64,000 nucleotides of DNA from Litoreibacter albidus (GCF_900107015.1 NZ_FNOI01000004.1:269597-333596); one strand, 5' to 3'. Numbered from the stretch's first letter, positions 37,486-47,518 are shown. Translations and numbers: made by a program. Notes: generated by a model from the letters alone, not told the origin.

Positions 37486-38502
37486 CTAGCGGAACGGTGG
37501 CGAGTAGATCAGGCCGCCGTCAGTCCACTGTGCGTTCAAGCCACGGGCCAGACCGATTGGGGTCGCAGCGCCGATGTTTTGCTCGAAGATTTCGCCGTAG
37601 TTACCAGCAACACCCAGTGCAGCTTTTGCCCAGCCAGCGTCCAGGCCCAGCATGGAACCCAGTTCACCTTCGGTGCCCAGAAGACGGTTGATCTCCGGGT
37701 TCTCGGTACCTGCGGACAGCTCTTCAAGGTTCACGGAAGTCACGTTCAGCTCTTCAGCGGAGATCAGTGCGTTCAGTGTCCAACGCGCGATATCTGCCCA
37801 TTCGTTGTCGCCGTGACGGACCAGCGGGCCGAGTGGCTCTTTCGAGATGATTTCTGGCAGCAGAACGTGTGCTGTTGGGTCTTCGAAGTTCGCACGCTGA
37901 GCAGCCAGAGCGGATGCGTCAGTTGTGTAAACGTCACAAGCGCCAGCGATGTACTGCTGAACAGCTTCTGCACCGGTTTCGATCGGAACTGGCTCATAAG
38001 AGATGTTGTTCGCGCGGAAGAAGTCCGCGAGGTTCAGCTCTGTTGTTGTACCAGTTTGGATACAAACGGTCGCGCCGTCCAGATCTTTAGCGGATGCAAC
38101 GCCCAGCTCTTTTGGAACCATGAAGCCTTGGCCATCGTAGTAGTTTACGCCGATGAATTCGAACTTCAGGTCAACGTCACGGGAGAATGTCCAAGTCGTG
38201 TTACGTGCCAACAGGTCGATTTCGCCGGAAGCCAGCGCGGTGAAGCGTGTCTTACCAGTTGTCGGAACAAACTCGACAGCATTGCCGTCACCCAGAACAG
38301 CAGCGGCAACAGCGCGGCAAACTGCAACGTCGAAACCCTGCCATACACCGCTTGCGTCTGGCTCAGCAAAGCCTGGAACGCCAGTCGTCACGCCGCAGTT
38401 CAGCTTGCCGCGTGCTTTTACTTCGTCAAGCGTGGCTGCCGATGCACCGCCGGCAACGATGCCAGCAACTGTCAGGGCGCCAAGAAAAACGGATTTTTTC
38501 AT
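37486..38502 (-). CDS. aapJ: General L-amino acid ABC transporter substrate-binding protein
   Basis: 338 residues. MKKSVFLGALTVAGIVAGGASA-AT is the signal peptide; the body matches AapJ/BztA (GKLNCGVTTGVPGFAEPDASG, WQGFDVAVCRAVAAAVLGD, DLLARNTTWTFSRD, VCIQTGTTTELNLADFF, YTTDASALAAQR). The start at 38502 with GGAAGAGG upstream is clear. First gene of the operon. Confidence 0.95.
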   Translation of the reverse strand: MKKSVFLGALTVAGIVAGGASAATLDEVKARGKLNCGVTTGVPGFAEPDASGVWQGFDVAVCRAVAAAVLGDGNAVEFVPTTGKTRFTALASGEIDLLARNTTWTFSRDVDLKFEFIGVNYYDGQGFMVPKELGVASAKDLDGATVCIQTGTTTELNLADFFRANNISYEPVPIETGAEAVQQYIAGACDVYTTDASALAAQRANFEDPTAHVLLPEIISKEPLGPLVRHGDNEWADIARWTLNALISAEELNVTSVNLEELSAGTENPEINRLLGTEGELGSMLGLDAGWAKAALGVAGNYGEIFEQNIGAATPIGLARGLNAQWTDGGLIYSPPFR

Positions 38503-38607
38503 ATTTACCTCTTCCTGATGGTCCACCCCTTTTGGCGGGGCGGTTTTTCCGGCCGAGTGAAAGGCCGGTATAGATACGAAGGGATGCAATATCCCTTGGT
38601 GAGCCTG

Positions 38608-38637
38608 AATAAGGGCAAATCGGCGAACGAACGTCAA
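38608..38637 (-). promoter_or_regulatory. Predicted promoter of the aap operon
   Basis: Minus-strand TTGACG, 18-base spacer, CTTATT, about 100 bases before the aapJ start. Confidence 0.45.
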
Positions 38638-38749
38638 GGTAATACGCCAGATTTCCCCTAGGTCAGCGGGGGCATTTTTTCATGAAAAATAGCGGCTTTG
38701 ATGAAAAAAGGAGAGAAAGTATCACATTATTAGCCATTTCGCGCCAACC

Positions 38750-39457
38750 TCAGGCACATAGCCGGAAGAAGGCCTCCGCGCGGATCAGATCCCGTTTTTT
38801 TAGCGCTGCTTGGGCTTCTGCCTCTTCATCAGCCCCCCATTGCGCGATTTGCCAGCTTTCATCGATTCGACTTAAGTCCCATACCTGTTCGGCTGTAAGT
38901 CTGTCTCGGGTGACCGCGAGTCCGAGAATCAACGAGCCAGAGATCGCCACGAGATCATGGAAAGCGGTCAGCTGAAACGCATCGAAATCAGCCACATGGG
39001 CATGCAACGTTGCAAGCGATTTAGGGTCTTGCGGCGCGTGCATAACTCCGGTGCGCAGCAAAAGCGGCGCGCCAAGGTCAGTGGCGGACCAATCGACGAG
39101 CGGATCCCAGCCAGCAGCCTGAGCAGCCACCAATCCATCCGGACCCTCCGCACGATAGCATAGCAAATCGCTGTCTCCGTAAGCCGACAACATATCTACG
39201 ACCTCGGCGTGTTGCGTCGCTACCTTATCCAGCGCCGCGTTCGCCGCACGGGTGACGGGCATGCTCAGCGGGTCGACCTTCTCGACTTGGGCGTCCCATT
39301 CGGCGCGCATGGCATCGGCCATAGCCTGCGTCGGAACGATCACCGGCGTCTTCAAAGGTGTCCGCACAGGCCGACCATCCAGATGCACGGCGAAGCCACC
39401 ATCGACCTCCTCAGCGCTTACATTTTTCCAAAAGCGTTTCGCGGCCCAATCACTCAT
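38750..39457 (-). CDS. ATP12-family F1-ATPase assembly chaperone
   Basis: 235 residues. MSDWAAKRFWKNV, DGGFAVHLDGRPVRTPLKTP, LLCYRAEGPDGLVAAQAAGWDPLVDW and ISGSLILGLAV match the ATP12 family known from mitochondria and alphaproteobacteria, where it helps assemble the alpha subunit of F1. The ATG at 39457 overlaps the HAD gene stop (ATGA) and is preferred to the ATG five codons upstream. Confidence 0.9.
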   Translation of the reverse strand: MSDWAAKRFWKNVSAEEVDGGFAVHLDGRPVRTPLKTPVIVPTQAMADAMRAEWDAQVEKVDPLSMPVTRAANAALDKVATQHAEVVDMLSAYGDSDLLCYRAEGPDGLVAAQAAGWDPLVDWSATDLGAPLLLRTGVMHAPQDPKSLATLHAHVADFDAFQLTAFHDLVAISGSLILGLAVTRDRLTAEQVWDLSRIDESWQIAQWGADEEAEAQAALKKRDLIRAEAFFRLCA

Positions 39458-40137
39458 AGGGAAGCTCTCCAAATCTTGTTCAAGGCGGCGTCGAGGTCCG
39501 CATAGTCATCTATCAACAGGTTTGCACGGGGCTGCAGGACTTCGGCTGTGTGGTAGCCCCAGCATACTCCCACGGACGCGATTTTTGCGTTGTTAGCCAT
39601 GTCCATGTCGTAGCTCGTGTCACCAATCATCACCGTATGGGCCGCCTCAACGCCTGCGTCATACATGCAGCGCTCCAGCATGGAGGGATGCGGCTTGGAG
39701 GGATGATCATCGGCAACCTGCGTCGTCACAAAAAAGTGGCGCAACTTATGGGCGTCCAGCAGATGATCCAAACCCCTGCGCGACTTGCCAGTCGCAATGC
39801 CCAGCAAAACGTTGTCTTGCGCGTGAAGCCGCTTAATCGCGTCCAGCGCACCTGGGTAGAGCGGGCTGCTATCCGTGCTTTTACGCAGCTTGCGCGAGGT
39901 CCTGAACGACGTCTTATACCCCTCAACCAGTGTATCGCCGTGCGCACCATACAGCGCGGGCGCAAGCTTCTGGAACGCCGCTGGCAACGACAGGCCGACA
40001 ATGCCCAATATCTCGGCCCGCGACGGCACCGGCTGACCGATGGCAGTGAACGTTGTCGTCATCGCTGCGACGATGTCGTCTTGACTATCCACCAGCGTCC
40101 CGTCGACGTCAAAAATGACGAGCTTTAGCTCTGCCAT
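39454..40137 (-). CDS. HAD-superfamily hydrolase (phosphoglycolate phosphatase-like)
   Basis: 227 residues. Motif I VIFDVDGTLVDSQ with the nucleophile Asp, motif II GIATGKS, motif III Lys near HPSKPHP, motif IV MIGDTSYDMDMA. Belongs to the Gph/PGMB-like group; the substrate is not certain. Embedded in an RluA-HAD-ATP12 run with overlaps at both ends. Confidence 0.88.
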   Translation of the reverse strand: MAELKLVIFDVDGTLVDSQDDIVAAMTTTFTAIGQPVPSRAEILGIVGLSLPAAFQKLAPALYGAHGDTLVEGYKTSFRTSRKLRKSTDSSPLYPGALDAIKRLHAQDNVLLGIATGKSRRGLDHLLDAHKLRHFFVTTQVADDHPSKPHPSMLERCMYDAGVEAAHTVMIGDTSYDMDMANNAKIASVGVCWGYHTAEVLQPRANLLIDDYADLDAALNKIWRASL

Positions 40138-41183
40138 TTCTCATCCGCATCGAAGGGGTCATTCGGCACATCGTTCTCGGTCCAGCCAAGGAAGTCCCAC
40201 GTGCGCTGCATGTGATCCGGCAATTCGGCGCGAAGGGTCACAATCTTGCCAGTCACCGGATGTTCAAACTCAAGCGACCGCGCGTGCAGGTGCATCTTCT
40301 TGCTAATCTCATCACCCAGCTGGGAGCCCCAGCCGTCACCCATGTTTTCCTGACCAGACCCGCCGTATTTGCCATCACCCACGATAGGATGACCCATTTC
40401 AGCCATATGCGCGCGCAGTTGGTGCGTTCGACCCGTTACCGGAACCAACGCCATCCATGATGCCCGTTGCCCGAGGAAGCAAAGCGTTGCGTAGTCTGTC
40501 TGCGCGCGTTTTGCGTTCGGAGTCTGTGCGACCTCGTTCGGGTGGACGCAGTGCATCTTCTCGCCCTCGCCGCCTTTACCATGGCCGGGCGCTTTCATGA
40601 GGCCGTATTTGATCGTCCCGATCTTCGGGTATGGGACGCCAGCGACCATCGCCCAGTAGATCTTGCGCGTGCCGTGGTGACGGAAAGCAGCTGTCAACGC
40701 TGTCGCCATCGCAGGCGTACGCGCCAAAACCAACACGCCAGAGGTATCTTTATCCAAGCGGTGAACAAGTCGCGGTGTGTCATGCCGATCAAAGCTTAGC
40801 GCCGCCGCCATACCGTCAACATGCCGCGTCGTCTTTGAACCGCCCTGAACCGCCAAACCTGGTGGTTTATTCAAAGCGATAATGTGGTCATCCTTATAGA
40901 TCACGCAGTTGCGGATCATCTCCGCGTCAGCCTTGGAGACGTGCGGCATGCGCGTCTGCGCCTCCATGTCCTCCTCAGTCGGGAGCGGCGGGATACGCAC
41001 CTCTTGCCCCGGCCCGACGCGGGTGTTCGATTTTACGCGCCCACCGTCAACGCGAATCTCGCCCTTGCGGCACATCTTCTCGATGCGGCCCTGAGGAACA
41101 TGCGGGAATTGCTTGCGGAACCAACGGTCGAGCCGCTGCTCTGCCTCGTCGGGGCCAATTTTCAGGGTTTGTACCTTGCTCAT
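40125..41183 (-). CDS. rluC: RluA-family 23S rRNA pseudouridine synthase
   Basis: 352 residues. An N-terminal S4-like RNA-binding domain (RLDRWFRKQFPHVPQGRIEKMCRKGEIRVDGGRVK) precedes the catalytic domain with the Asp motif HRLDKDTSGVLVLA and RTHQLRAHM. RluC/RluD-type by length and domain order. Overlaps crcB upstream and the HAD gene downstream. Confidence 0.9.
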   Translation of the reverse strand: MSKVQTLKIGPDEAEQRLDRWFRKQFPHVPQGRIEKMCRKGEIRVDGGRVKSNTRVGPGQEVRIPPLPTEEDMEAQTRMPHVSKADAEMIRNCVIYKDDHIIALNKPPGLAVQGGSKTTRHVDGMAAALSFDRHDTPRLVHRLDKDTSGVLVLARTPAMATALTAAFRHHGTRKIYWAMVAGVPYPKIGTIKYGLMKAPGHGKGGEGEKMHCVHPNEVAQTPNAKRAQTDYATLCFLGQRASWMALVPVTGRTHQLRAHMAEMGHPIVGDGKYGGSGQENMGDGWGSQLGDEISKKMHLHARSLEFEHPVTGKIVTLRAELPDHMQRTWDFLGWTENDVPNDPFDADEKWQS

Positions 41184-41557
41184 GCGAATAGTCCTCTGGC
41201 GATCATCACGCCTGCGATCAGTCCAGCGATGGACAGTGTAACGGAAGCGAGCACGTATAGACCGGCTGCGCCCGTCTGGCCACGCTCAAATAGGGTGTAT
41301 GCCTCTAGGGAAAAGGCTGAAAACGTCGTGAAGCCACCCAAAAGGCCGGTCATCACGAAGGGGTTCAAGTGTGTGTTGGCGGTTTTGGCCGCAAACACAA
41401 CGAAGAGCCCCATCACAAAGCTGCCCACCACGTTGACCGATAGCACCGCCAGCGGAAACCCCGAGCCGGACAGCTTGAGAACGCCAACGCTCGCCAGAAA
41501 CCGCAGCGCAGCGCCAATGGCCCCACCAAGGGCAACTTGAAGAGTGGTGTAAAACAT
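41180..41557 (-). CDS. crcB: Fluoride ion channel CrcB/Fluc
   Basis: 125 residues with four membrane segments. GGAIGAALRF at the start and LLGGFTTFSAFSLE in the third helix are the Fluc signatures. Exports fluoride as a dual-topology dimer. The ATG at 41557 was chosen because it begins just before the first helix. No fluoride riboswitch is evident since the gene is inside a run of overlapping genes. Confidence 0.93.
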   Translation of the reverse strand: MFYTTLQVALGGAIGAALRFLASVGVLKLSGSGFPLAVLSVNVVGSFVMGLFVVFAAKTANTHLNPFVMTGLLGGFTTFSAFSLEAYTLFERGQTGAAGLYVLASVTLSIAGLIAGVMIARGLFA

Positions 41558-41588
41558 GGGCGTTCTCTGTGCCCTGCTTAGGCCAGAG

Positions 41589-42893
41589 TCAAGTTTCGCG
41601 TTTCGCCCGCAGCTTGGTAAAGTAATCAACCCGCCGCTTCAATTCCCTCTCGAACCCGCGCTCGACCGGTGTGTAGTAAACGCCGCGCTTCATGGTTTCA
41701 GGAAAGTAGTTCTGCCCAGAAAAGGCGTCTTCCGCGTCATGATCATACGCATAACCATCGCCGTAGCCTTGATCCTTCATCAGAGCCGTCGGCGCATTCA
41801 AGATGTGTTTGGGTGGAGGTTCGGACCCAGTTTTCTTGGCTGCGGCCATCGCGTTCTTATACGCCGCATAGCCCGCGTTCGATTTCGGGGCGAGCGCCAG
41901 ATAGGTGACGGCCTGCGCCAGCGCCAACTCCCCCTCTGGCGAGCCTAGACGTTCATAAGTTTCCCACGCATCAAGGCAAACGCGATGCGCATTCGTGTCT
42001 GCCAACCCGATATCCTCAACCGCCATACGGGTAATGCGGCGTGCCAGATATCTGGGATCTTCGCCGCCCGTCAACATGCGGGCATACCAGTAGAGCGCCG
42101 CGTCAGGGTCAGAACCGCGCACGGATTTGTGTAATGCGCTGATCAAGTTGTAATGGCTATCACCCGACTTGTCGTATTGCGCCGCGCGGCGCATCAGACG
42201 TTTCCCCAAACCTTCTGGCGTCAGCTTTTCACTCAATGTCCAAGCGCTGATTTGCTCGATCAAATTAAGTAAGCTTCGCCCGTCTCCGTCCGCCATTTCC
42301 AAAAGGGCCGCGCGGGCCTCCGGATCAAGCAGCAGCGGCTTGTTGAAGTCTTTCTCGGCGCGCTGCGCCAGTCGTTCCAAATCGGCCAAGGACAACCGCG
42401 TGAGCACCAGAACCTGTGCGCGTGACAGCACAGCGGCATTCAACTCGAACGACGGGTTCTCGGTGGTGGCCCCCACTAACAAGATCGTGCCATCTTCCAT
42501 ATACGGCAGAAAGCCGTCCTGTTGCGCTTTGTTGAAGCGGTGGATCTCGTCCACGAAGAGCAACGTCCCCTGCCCGTTTTCACGACGGACTTTGGCCGCT
42601 TCGAAAATCTTCTTCAGATCGGGGACGCCGGTAAAAATCGCACTTATCTGAACAAAATTCAGATCAGTCTCATCAGCCAGCAACCGCGCGATCGTTGTCT
42701 TCCCGACACCCGGCGGCCCCCAAAAGATCAGCGATGAGAGCGCGCCCGACGCCAGCATAACGCCAAGTGGGCTGTCAGGGCCTAGCACTTGCTCTTGCCC
42801 TATTACCTCGCCCAACGTCTTTGGCCTAAGCCTGTCGGCCAGAGGTTGCATTTTCGAAGGGGCTTTCGCGCCCGTGTCAAAGAGATCCGCCAC
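41589..42893 (-). CDS. rarA: Replication-associated recombination protein A (RarA/MgsA)
   Basis: 434 residues. AAA+ ATPase with Walker A GPPGVGKTT, Walker B LLFVDEIHRFNKAQQD, sensor-1 VGATTENPSFELN, and a C-terminal clamp-loader-like tetramerisation domain (KSVRGSDPDAALYWYARML). Acts at stalled replication forks. The GTG start shares one base with the stop of the protease gene. Confidence 0.95.
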   Translation of the reverse strand: MADLFDTGAKAPSKMQPLADRLRPKTLGEVIGQEQVLGPDSPLGVMLASGALSSLIFWGPPGVGKTTIARLLADETDLNFVQISAIFTGVPDLKKIFEAAKVRRENGQGTLLFVDEIHRFNKAQQDGFLPYMEDGTILLVGATTENPSFELNAAVLSRAQVLVLTRLSLADLERLAQRAEKDFNKPLLLDPEARAALLEMADGDGRSLLNLIEQISAWTLSEKLTPEGLGKRLMRRAAQYDKSGDSHYNLISALHKSVRGSDPDAALYWYARMLTGGEDPRYLARRITRMAVEDIGLADTNAHRVCLDAWETYERLGSPEGELALAQAVTYLALAPKSNAGYAAYKNAMAAAKKTGSEPPPKHILNAPTALMKDQGYGDGYAYDHDAEDAFSGQNYFPETMKRGVYYTPVERGFERELKRRVDYFTKLRAKRET

Positions 42894-44275
42894 TAGATAC
42901 GGAACCGGTAGGAGAAGCGTTGACCGCCGCGCACGCCATCAATGCGCCAATTTCGAGAGCGCGCCTCGGAGGCTTCATCCACGTCCTTAGTGGTCTCTAC
43001 CACATCGCCGTTGATCGCGCTCAAAACGTCCCCGACGCGCAAGCCCACGCGGGCTAACGGCCCGTCGATATTCAAGACAACGACGCCCTCCGACACGGAG
43101 GTCGGTAGCTTTAACTCCGACTGAACGGCCGGGTTGATGTTTGCAACTGTAAGACCGGCCAAGGTGCCGCCGCGTATCGTGCGGGTGTCGCGGTCCGGCG
43201 TGTCCGGGGCCACGATCAACCCAACGTCTACAGTTTGGATTTCACCGTCGGACAGATACTCGACTTCTATCATGCCGCCCACAGGGCGCACCGACATTCG
43301 AAATAACATCTCCGCAGGGGTGTTAACCGGCTGTCCGTCCACCGAAAGCACTATATCGCCCGCCTCTAAGCCAGCGGTCGCAAAGGGGCTGGCTGCGTGC
43401 ATTGAGGTGATCACCACCCCTTCCGGCACGCTGAGGCCGAACCCTTCCGCCAAAGAGTAATCAACGGCTTGACCGTAGATGCCCGCCCAAGCCTGTGTGA
43501 ATGTCTCATTACCCGCACGCGCCTGCTCCACGTACCGCGCCACTAGGTTGGCTGGGATAGCGAAGCCCACCCCGTTTGAGCCGCCAGAACGCGTCAGGAT
43601 GGAGGTATTCACCCCGATGAGTTGCCCCTTCGCGTCGATCAACGCGCCGCCGGAGTTGCCTGGGTTAATGGCAGCGTCAGTTTGCAAAAAGTAGCCGCGT
43701 GCATTTCCTGTCGCCATGCCGGATCGCGCCAACCCTGAAACGATACCGGAGGTCACGGTTTGGCCAATCCCGAACGGGTTCCCAATCGCCAGCGCCAACT
43801 CGCCCACTTCAACATCATCGCTGTCGCGAAGATCGAGATGCGGCAACGGCGTGTCGGAGTTGATCTTGAGGATTGCCAGATCGCTGTCTTGGTCCGCCAA
43901 AAGTATCTCCGCCTCAAATTCGCGGCGATCGGTCAGAACCACACGGATTTCAGTGGCCATCCCCACGACGTGATAGTTCGACACGACGATCCCGTCGTCC
44001 GACAAGATCACGCCAGAGCCGAGCGAGTTCTGCACCCTTGGTCGCGTCGCACCAAAGCCGCGAAACAGCTCTTCAAACATCGGGTTGCCGCGAAACGGGC
44101 TTTCGGATTGCTGAACAACGCGGTTAGCAAAAATGTTTACAACGGCGGGCGCCGCCTCTTTGACCAGAGGTGCGAAGCTTAGGCTAATCTCTGCTTGGCT
44201 TTCGGGCACTTTAACCTGCGCAGACACCGGCAAGACAAATGCTAGACTAACAAGAACAGGTAGAAACAGGCGCAT
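42893..44275 (-). CDS. degQ: Do-family serine endopeptidase (DegQ/DegP-like)
   Basis: 460 residues. Signal peptide MRLFLPVLVSLAFVLPVSA-QV; trypsin-like triad in VVSNYHVVG (His), DQDSDLAILKI (Asp) and NPGNSGGAL (Ser); then two PDZ domains (about residues 260-345 and 370-455). Periplasmic protein quality control. The ATG at 44275 gives the signal peptide; the longer open frame is rejected. Confidence 0.93.
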   Translation of the reverse strand: MRLFLPVLVSLAFVLPVSAQVKVPESQAEISLSFAPLVKEAAPAVVNIFANRVVQQSESPFRGNPMFEELFRGFGATRPRVQNSLGSGVILSDDGIVVSNYHVVGMATEIRVVLTDRREFEAEILLADQDSDLAILKINSDTPLPHLDLRDSDDVEVGELALAIGNPFGIGQTVTSGIVSGLARSGMATGNARGYFLQTDAAINPGNSGGALIDAKGQLIGVNTSILTRSGGSNGVGFAIPANLVARYVEQARAGNETFTQAWAGIYGQAVDYSLAEGFGLSVPEGVVITSMHAASPFATAGLEAGDIVLSVDGQPVNTPAEMLFRMSVRPVGGMIEVEYLSDGEIQTVDVGLIVAPDTPDRDTRTIRGGTLAGLTVANINPAVQSELKLPTSVSEGVVVLNIDGPLARVGLRVGDVLSAINGDVVETTKDVDEASEARSRNWRIDGVRGGQRFSYRFRI

Positions 44276-44345
44276 GAGGTCCCCCAAACTGTTGTGTGCA
44301 TCTGATATGCAGCCGCGGCATGGGAAATTCAATGCATATGCTGCG

Positions 44346-44921
44346 TTACAGTTCACCCTCGTAGGCCAAACGGCGACGACGACGCTCTTCCAGAATTTCC
44401 AGCCTCGGATACCATTTGTAGCGTTTATCTTCTAGCGTCTTGCTCCAGAACAGCTTTCCGCCATACCGCCAAGGATCGAGCACGATTGCATCATACATGC
44501 TGTCCCCCTTGGCCGAAATCAGCGCGGTGCTGTGCGAAATCAGGATCGGGTTCAAGCCGTTGGCAATTGCGCGGTGAACCTCCAGAGTTTCAAAGTTCTG
44601 GCTGTTCAGCCTGGCCTGCAGATCTTCAGCCCAGTGCCAGCACAAACCACGCGGGCGCGCGCCTCTGTTGACCTTGCGATTGTGGGCAAGCGGCGTATCT
44701 GTGACGCCGTACTGCGCTGCGAGTTCAATCGGGTACTCATACGCAATATGCGCCGCACGGCGCGCCTCATCTGGGTCGACGTGATCGCCAAGGGCCGCAA
44801 TGCTGGCCGCGAGTGCCGCGATGTCGGCATCGGTTGGCGGGGGCGGTCCGCCCTCGCGCGCACTGCAGGCGGCCAGCGTAATTGCCATCAACGGAGCGAA
44901 GAGAAACGTACGTCTAAAAAT
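44346..44921 (-). CDS. Putative lipoprotein, apparent ATT start codon
   Basis: 181 residues from a TTG at 44891 or 191 from an ATT at 44921. From the ATT the N-terminus reads (M)FRRTFLFAPLMAITLAAC-S, an ideal lipoprotein signal with the lipobox LAAC at Cys19. From the TTG or next ATG only eight residues or fewer precede the Cys, too short for export. Only GGC, GAG and ACC lie between the ATT and an in-frame TGA, and GAGG is placed about 6 bases upstream of the ATT. The body (GLCWHWAEDLQARL, DSMYDAIVLDPWRYGGKL) is a conserved-looking domain I cannot name. A base error is possible. Confidence 0.6.
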   Translation of the reverse strand: MFRRTFLFAPLMAITLAACSAREGGPPPPTDADIAALAASIAALGDHVDPDEARRAAHIAYEYPIELAAQYGVTDTPLAHNRKVNRGARPRGLCWHWAEDLQARLNSQNFETLEVHRAIANGLNPILISHSTALISAKGDSMYDAIVLDPWRYGGKLFWSKTLEDKRYKWYPRLEILEERRRRRLAYEGEL

Positions 44922-45001
44922 GGTCTCGCCTCATGAGTTTACCGGTTTTCACGATACCTATTCGGCGCGCTTCCAGTTGTCGAGCGGATGACCAAAAAGT
45001 G

Positions 45002-45030
45002 AAAAACCCCGCCGGTTCGGGCGGGGTTGT
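45002..45030 (-). terminator. Terminator after rplQ
   Basis: AACCCCGCC / GGCGGGGTT stem (minus strand) followed by TTTTTC, about 25 bases after the rplQ stop. Ends the alpha-operon part of the ribosomal cluster. Confidence 0.9.
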
Positions 45031-45053
45031 CCAGTTGCTACATGTGCAGCGAA

Positions 45054-45470
45054 TTATGCGGAAGCTTCTTCTGCTTCAAGGCGGGCCTTGTCAGCAGCAC
45101 CTTTGGCCGAGACGTCGCGGTCGACGAACTCGATGATCGCCATTGGCGCCATGTCGCCGTAACGGAAGCCGGCTTTCATGACACGCACGTAACCACCTTG
45201 GCGGTCTTTGTAGCGTGGGCCCAAAACTTCGAACAGCTTGGCGACATCTTTGTCTTGTACCAGCTTGGAAGCTGCCTGACGGCGGGCGTGCAGATCGCCA
45301 CGTTTCGCCAAAGTGATCAGCTTTTCGATGATCGGACGAAGCTCTTTAGCTTTCGGCAATGTTGTTTTGATTTGCTCATGCTCGATGAGCGAGCCGCACA
45401 TGTTGATGAACAGCGCTTTGCGGTGCTCGTGTGTGCGGTTTAAGCGGCGATAGCCTCGTGCGTGACGCAT
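45054..45470 (-). CDS. rplQ: 50S ribosomal protein L17
   Basis: 138 residues; [21 protein letters not shown] and [14 protein letters not shown] are diagnostic, with the usual acidic tail. The ATG at 45470 (GAAGGA upstream) is chosen. Last gene of the cluster, after rpoA. Confidence 0.98.
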   Translation of the reverse strand: MRHARGYRRLNRTHEHRKALFINMCGSLIEHEQIKTTLPKAKELRPIIEKLITLAKRGDLHARRQAASKLVQDKDVAKLFEVLGPRYKDRQGGYVRVMKAGFRYGDMAPMAIIEFVDRDVSAKGAADKARLEAEEASA

Positions 45471-45607
45471 TTGGTCGTTCCTTCTACTATACTTTGTACG
45501 GGTCACCGATGCGTGTCGGTGCCTCTGTTGGGGCAGGATTGCCCATATATTCCCGGTCATTGCGCCGGAATTGGTGGGGTCCGCCGACCAGGCGAACCCC
45601 GAAACTT

Positions 45608-46624
45608 TTAGAACGCGTCTTCGAATTTCTTAGCAAGATCTTCGATGTTCTCCGGTGGCCAATCCACGATGTCCATCCCGAGATGCAAGCCCATGCCAGA
45701 CAGCACTTCCTTGATCTCGTTGAGGGACTTGCGACCAAAGTTCGGAGTGCGGAGCATCTCGGCTTCGGTCTTTTGGATCAGGTCGCCAATGTAGACGATG
45801 TTGTCGTTCTTCAGACAGTTTGCCGAACGCACAGACAGTTCCAGCTCGTCCACCTTCTTCAGCAGAAGCGGGTTGAACTCTAGCTCGTCTTCGTCGTCCT
45901 GCGCACGTGCGGATTCTGGCTCGTCGAAGTTGACGAAGATGCCCAACTGGTCCTGCAAAATGCGTGCCGCGTAAGCCACAGCATCGTCAGGTGTCAGGGA
46001 GCCGTCAGTTTCGACTTTCATGGTCAGCTTGTCATAGTCGAGCACTTGACCTTCGCGGGTCGGCTGCACGTCGTAAGACACTTTCTTGACCGGCGAGAAA
46101 ATCGCGTCGATCGGGATCAGGCCGATTGGCGCGTCTTCCGGCTTGTTCTTGTCAGCGGAGACGTAACCTTTGCCCGTGTTTACTGTCAGCTCCATGAACA
46201 GCTCTGCGCCGTCATCAAGGTGGCAGATCACGTGGTCGCGGTTCAGAACCTCGATACCAGCGGAGTCAGAGATGTCACCAGCCGTTACAACTGCTGGCCC
46301 CTTCGCAGAAACCGACAGGCGCTTAGGCCCTTCGACTTCCATGCGGATAGCCACGCCTTTGAGGTTCAGGATCACGTCCGTCACGTCTTCGCGCACGCCA
46401 GCAATCGACGAGAACTCGTGCAGCACGTTGTCGATTTGCACCGACGTAATGGCAGCGCCTTGCAAGGAGCTCATCAGAACGCGACGCAGGGCGTTGCCCA
46501 TGGTCAAGCCGAAGCCACGCTCCAGCGGCTCTGCAATAACGGTTGCTCTGCGCGCGGGGTCGTTACCTGGCTTAACGTCCAGTTGAGTTGGCTTAATCAG
46601 CTCTTGCCAATTTTTGTGGATCAT
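45608..46624 (-). CDS. rpoA: DNA-directed RNA polymerase subunit alpha
   Basis: 338 residues. N-terminal domain with [32 protein letters not shown] for dimerisation, linker near 240-260, and C-terminal domain [21 protein letters not shown] ... [18 protein letters not shown] that contacts UP elements and activators. The ATG at 46624 matches the family start (MIHKNWQEL). rpsD, present between rpsK and rpoA in enterobacteria, is absent. Confidence 0.98.
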   Translation of the reverse strand: MIHKNWQELIKPTQLDVKPGNDPARRATVIAEPLERGFGLTMGNALRRVLMSSLQGAAITSVQIDNVLHEFSSIAGVREDVTDVILNLKGVAIRMEVEGPKRLSVSAKGPAVVTAGDISDSAGIEVLNRDHVICHLDDGAELFMELTVNTGKGYVSADKNKPEDAPIGLIPIDAIFSPVKKVSYDVQPTREGQVLDYDKLTMKVETDGSLTPDDAVAYAARILQDQLGIFVNFDEPESARAQDDEDELEFNPLLLKKVDELELSVRSANCLKNDNIVYIGDLIQKTEAEMLRTPNFGRKSLNEIKEVLSGMGLHLGMDIVDWPPENIEDLAKKFEDAF

Positions 46625-46744
46625 GTGTGTCGCCTCCATGCTCGGCCGCAGATCATGTCCAAATCCGGGGCCACTCGAGGTTGAAATGACAAACACGGAC
46701 CCCGCCCAAAATGAGGACGGGGACCGCGCGATAGAATAGGTGTC

Positions 46745-47134
46745 TTAGACGCGGCGTCGCTTAGGTGGGCGGCAGCCGTTGTGAGCCATAGGCGTCACGT
46801 CACGGATAGACGAGATTTGCAAGCCAGCAGCAGCCAACGCACGCAGCGCGGACTCACGTCCGGAGCCAGGGCCCTGAACTTCGACTTCCAAAGTTTTAAC
46901 ACCGTGCTCTTGAGCTTTGCGTGCTGCATCTTCAGCAGCCATCTGAGCGGCGTAAGGTGTCGATTTACGCGACCCTTTAAAGCCCATGGTCCCAGCGGAG
47001 GACCAAGAGATTGCATTGCCCTGAACGTCGGAGATCAGAATTTTTGTGTTGTTGAAGGAAGAGTTTACGTGCGCAACGCCAGCGGCGATATTCTTGCGGA
47101 CCTTCTTCTTCGTGCGTACTTTTTCACGTGCCAT
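46745..47134 (-). CDS. rpsK: 30S ribosomal protein S11
   Basis: 129 residues; [30 protein letters not shown] and [10 protein letters not shown] are diagnostic of uS11. Fifteen bases after rpsM. Confidence 0.98.
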   Translation of the reverse strand: MAREKVRTKKKVRKNIAAGVAHVNSSFNNTKILISDVQGNAISWSSAGTMGFKGSRKSTPYAAQMAAEDAARKAQEHGVKTLEVEVQGPGSGRESALRALAAAGLQISSIRDVTPMAHNGCRPPKRRRV

Positions 47135-47149
47135 AGATCAGATCTCCCC

Positions 47150-47518
47150 TTACTTCTTCTTGCCAGCAATGGCCTTTGCAGGGCCTTTGCGCGTGCGTGC
47201 GTTCGTGTGGGTCCGTTGACCGCGAACAGGGAGATTGCGACGGTGGCGAAGGCCACGGTAGCAACCCAGATCCATCAGACGTTTGATGTTAATGGTTGTC
47301 TCGCGACGCAGGTCGCCTTCGACGTTGTAGTTTTCGTCGATGTACTCACGCACTTTCAAAATCTCGGCGTCCGAGAGTTCGTTCATGCGACGTGTAGAGT
47401 CGATACCAACAGCTTCACAGATCTCTTTTGCAGAGGTGTGGCCGATGCCGGTAATGTAAGTCAGTGCGATGGGGACGCGCTTCGCGTCTGGCAGGTTAAC
47501 GCCGGAAATACGTGCCAA
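47150..47518 (-). CDS. rpsM: 30S ribosomal protein S13 (TTG start)
   Basis: 122 residues. [25 protein letters not shown] and [24 protein letters not shown] are uS13 signatures. The conserved protein begins at the TTG at 47518, with AAGGA 8 bases upstream; the only in-frame ATG candidate, at 47593, would add 25 non-conserved residues and lies within a hairpin. First gene of a unit rpsM-rpsK-rpoA-rplQ with its own leader. Confidence 0.95.
   Translation of the reverse strand: MARISGVNLPDAKRVPIALTYITGIGHTSAKEICEAVGIDSTRRMNELSDAEILKVREYIDENYNVEGDLRRETTINIKRLMDLGCYRGLRHRRNLPVRGQRTHTNARTRKGPAKAIAGKKK

Noticed and set aside
37390..38661. 423-codon plus-strand frame opposite aapJ
   Set aside because: Antisense to the clear binding-protein gene and cysteine-rich without any domain; a shadow frame.
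41180..41660. Fluoride riboswitch before crcB
   Set aside because: crcB is within a run of overlapping or closely spaced genes and no crcB-motif sequence was seen in the short gap to rarA.
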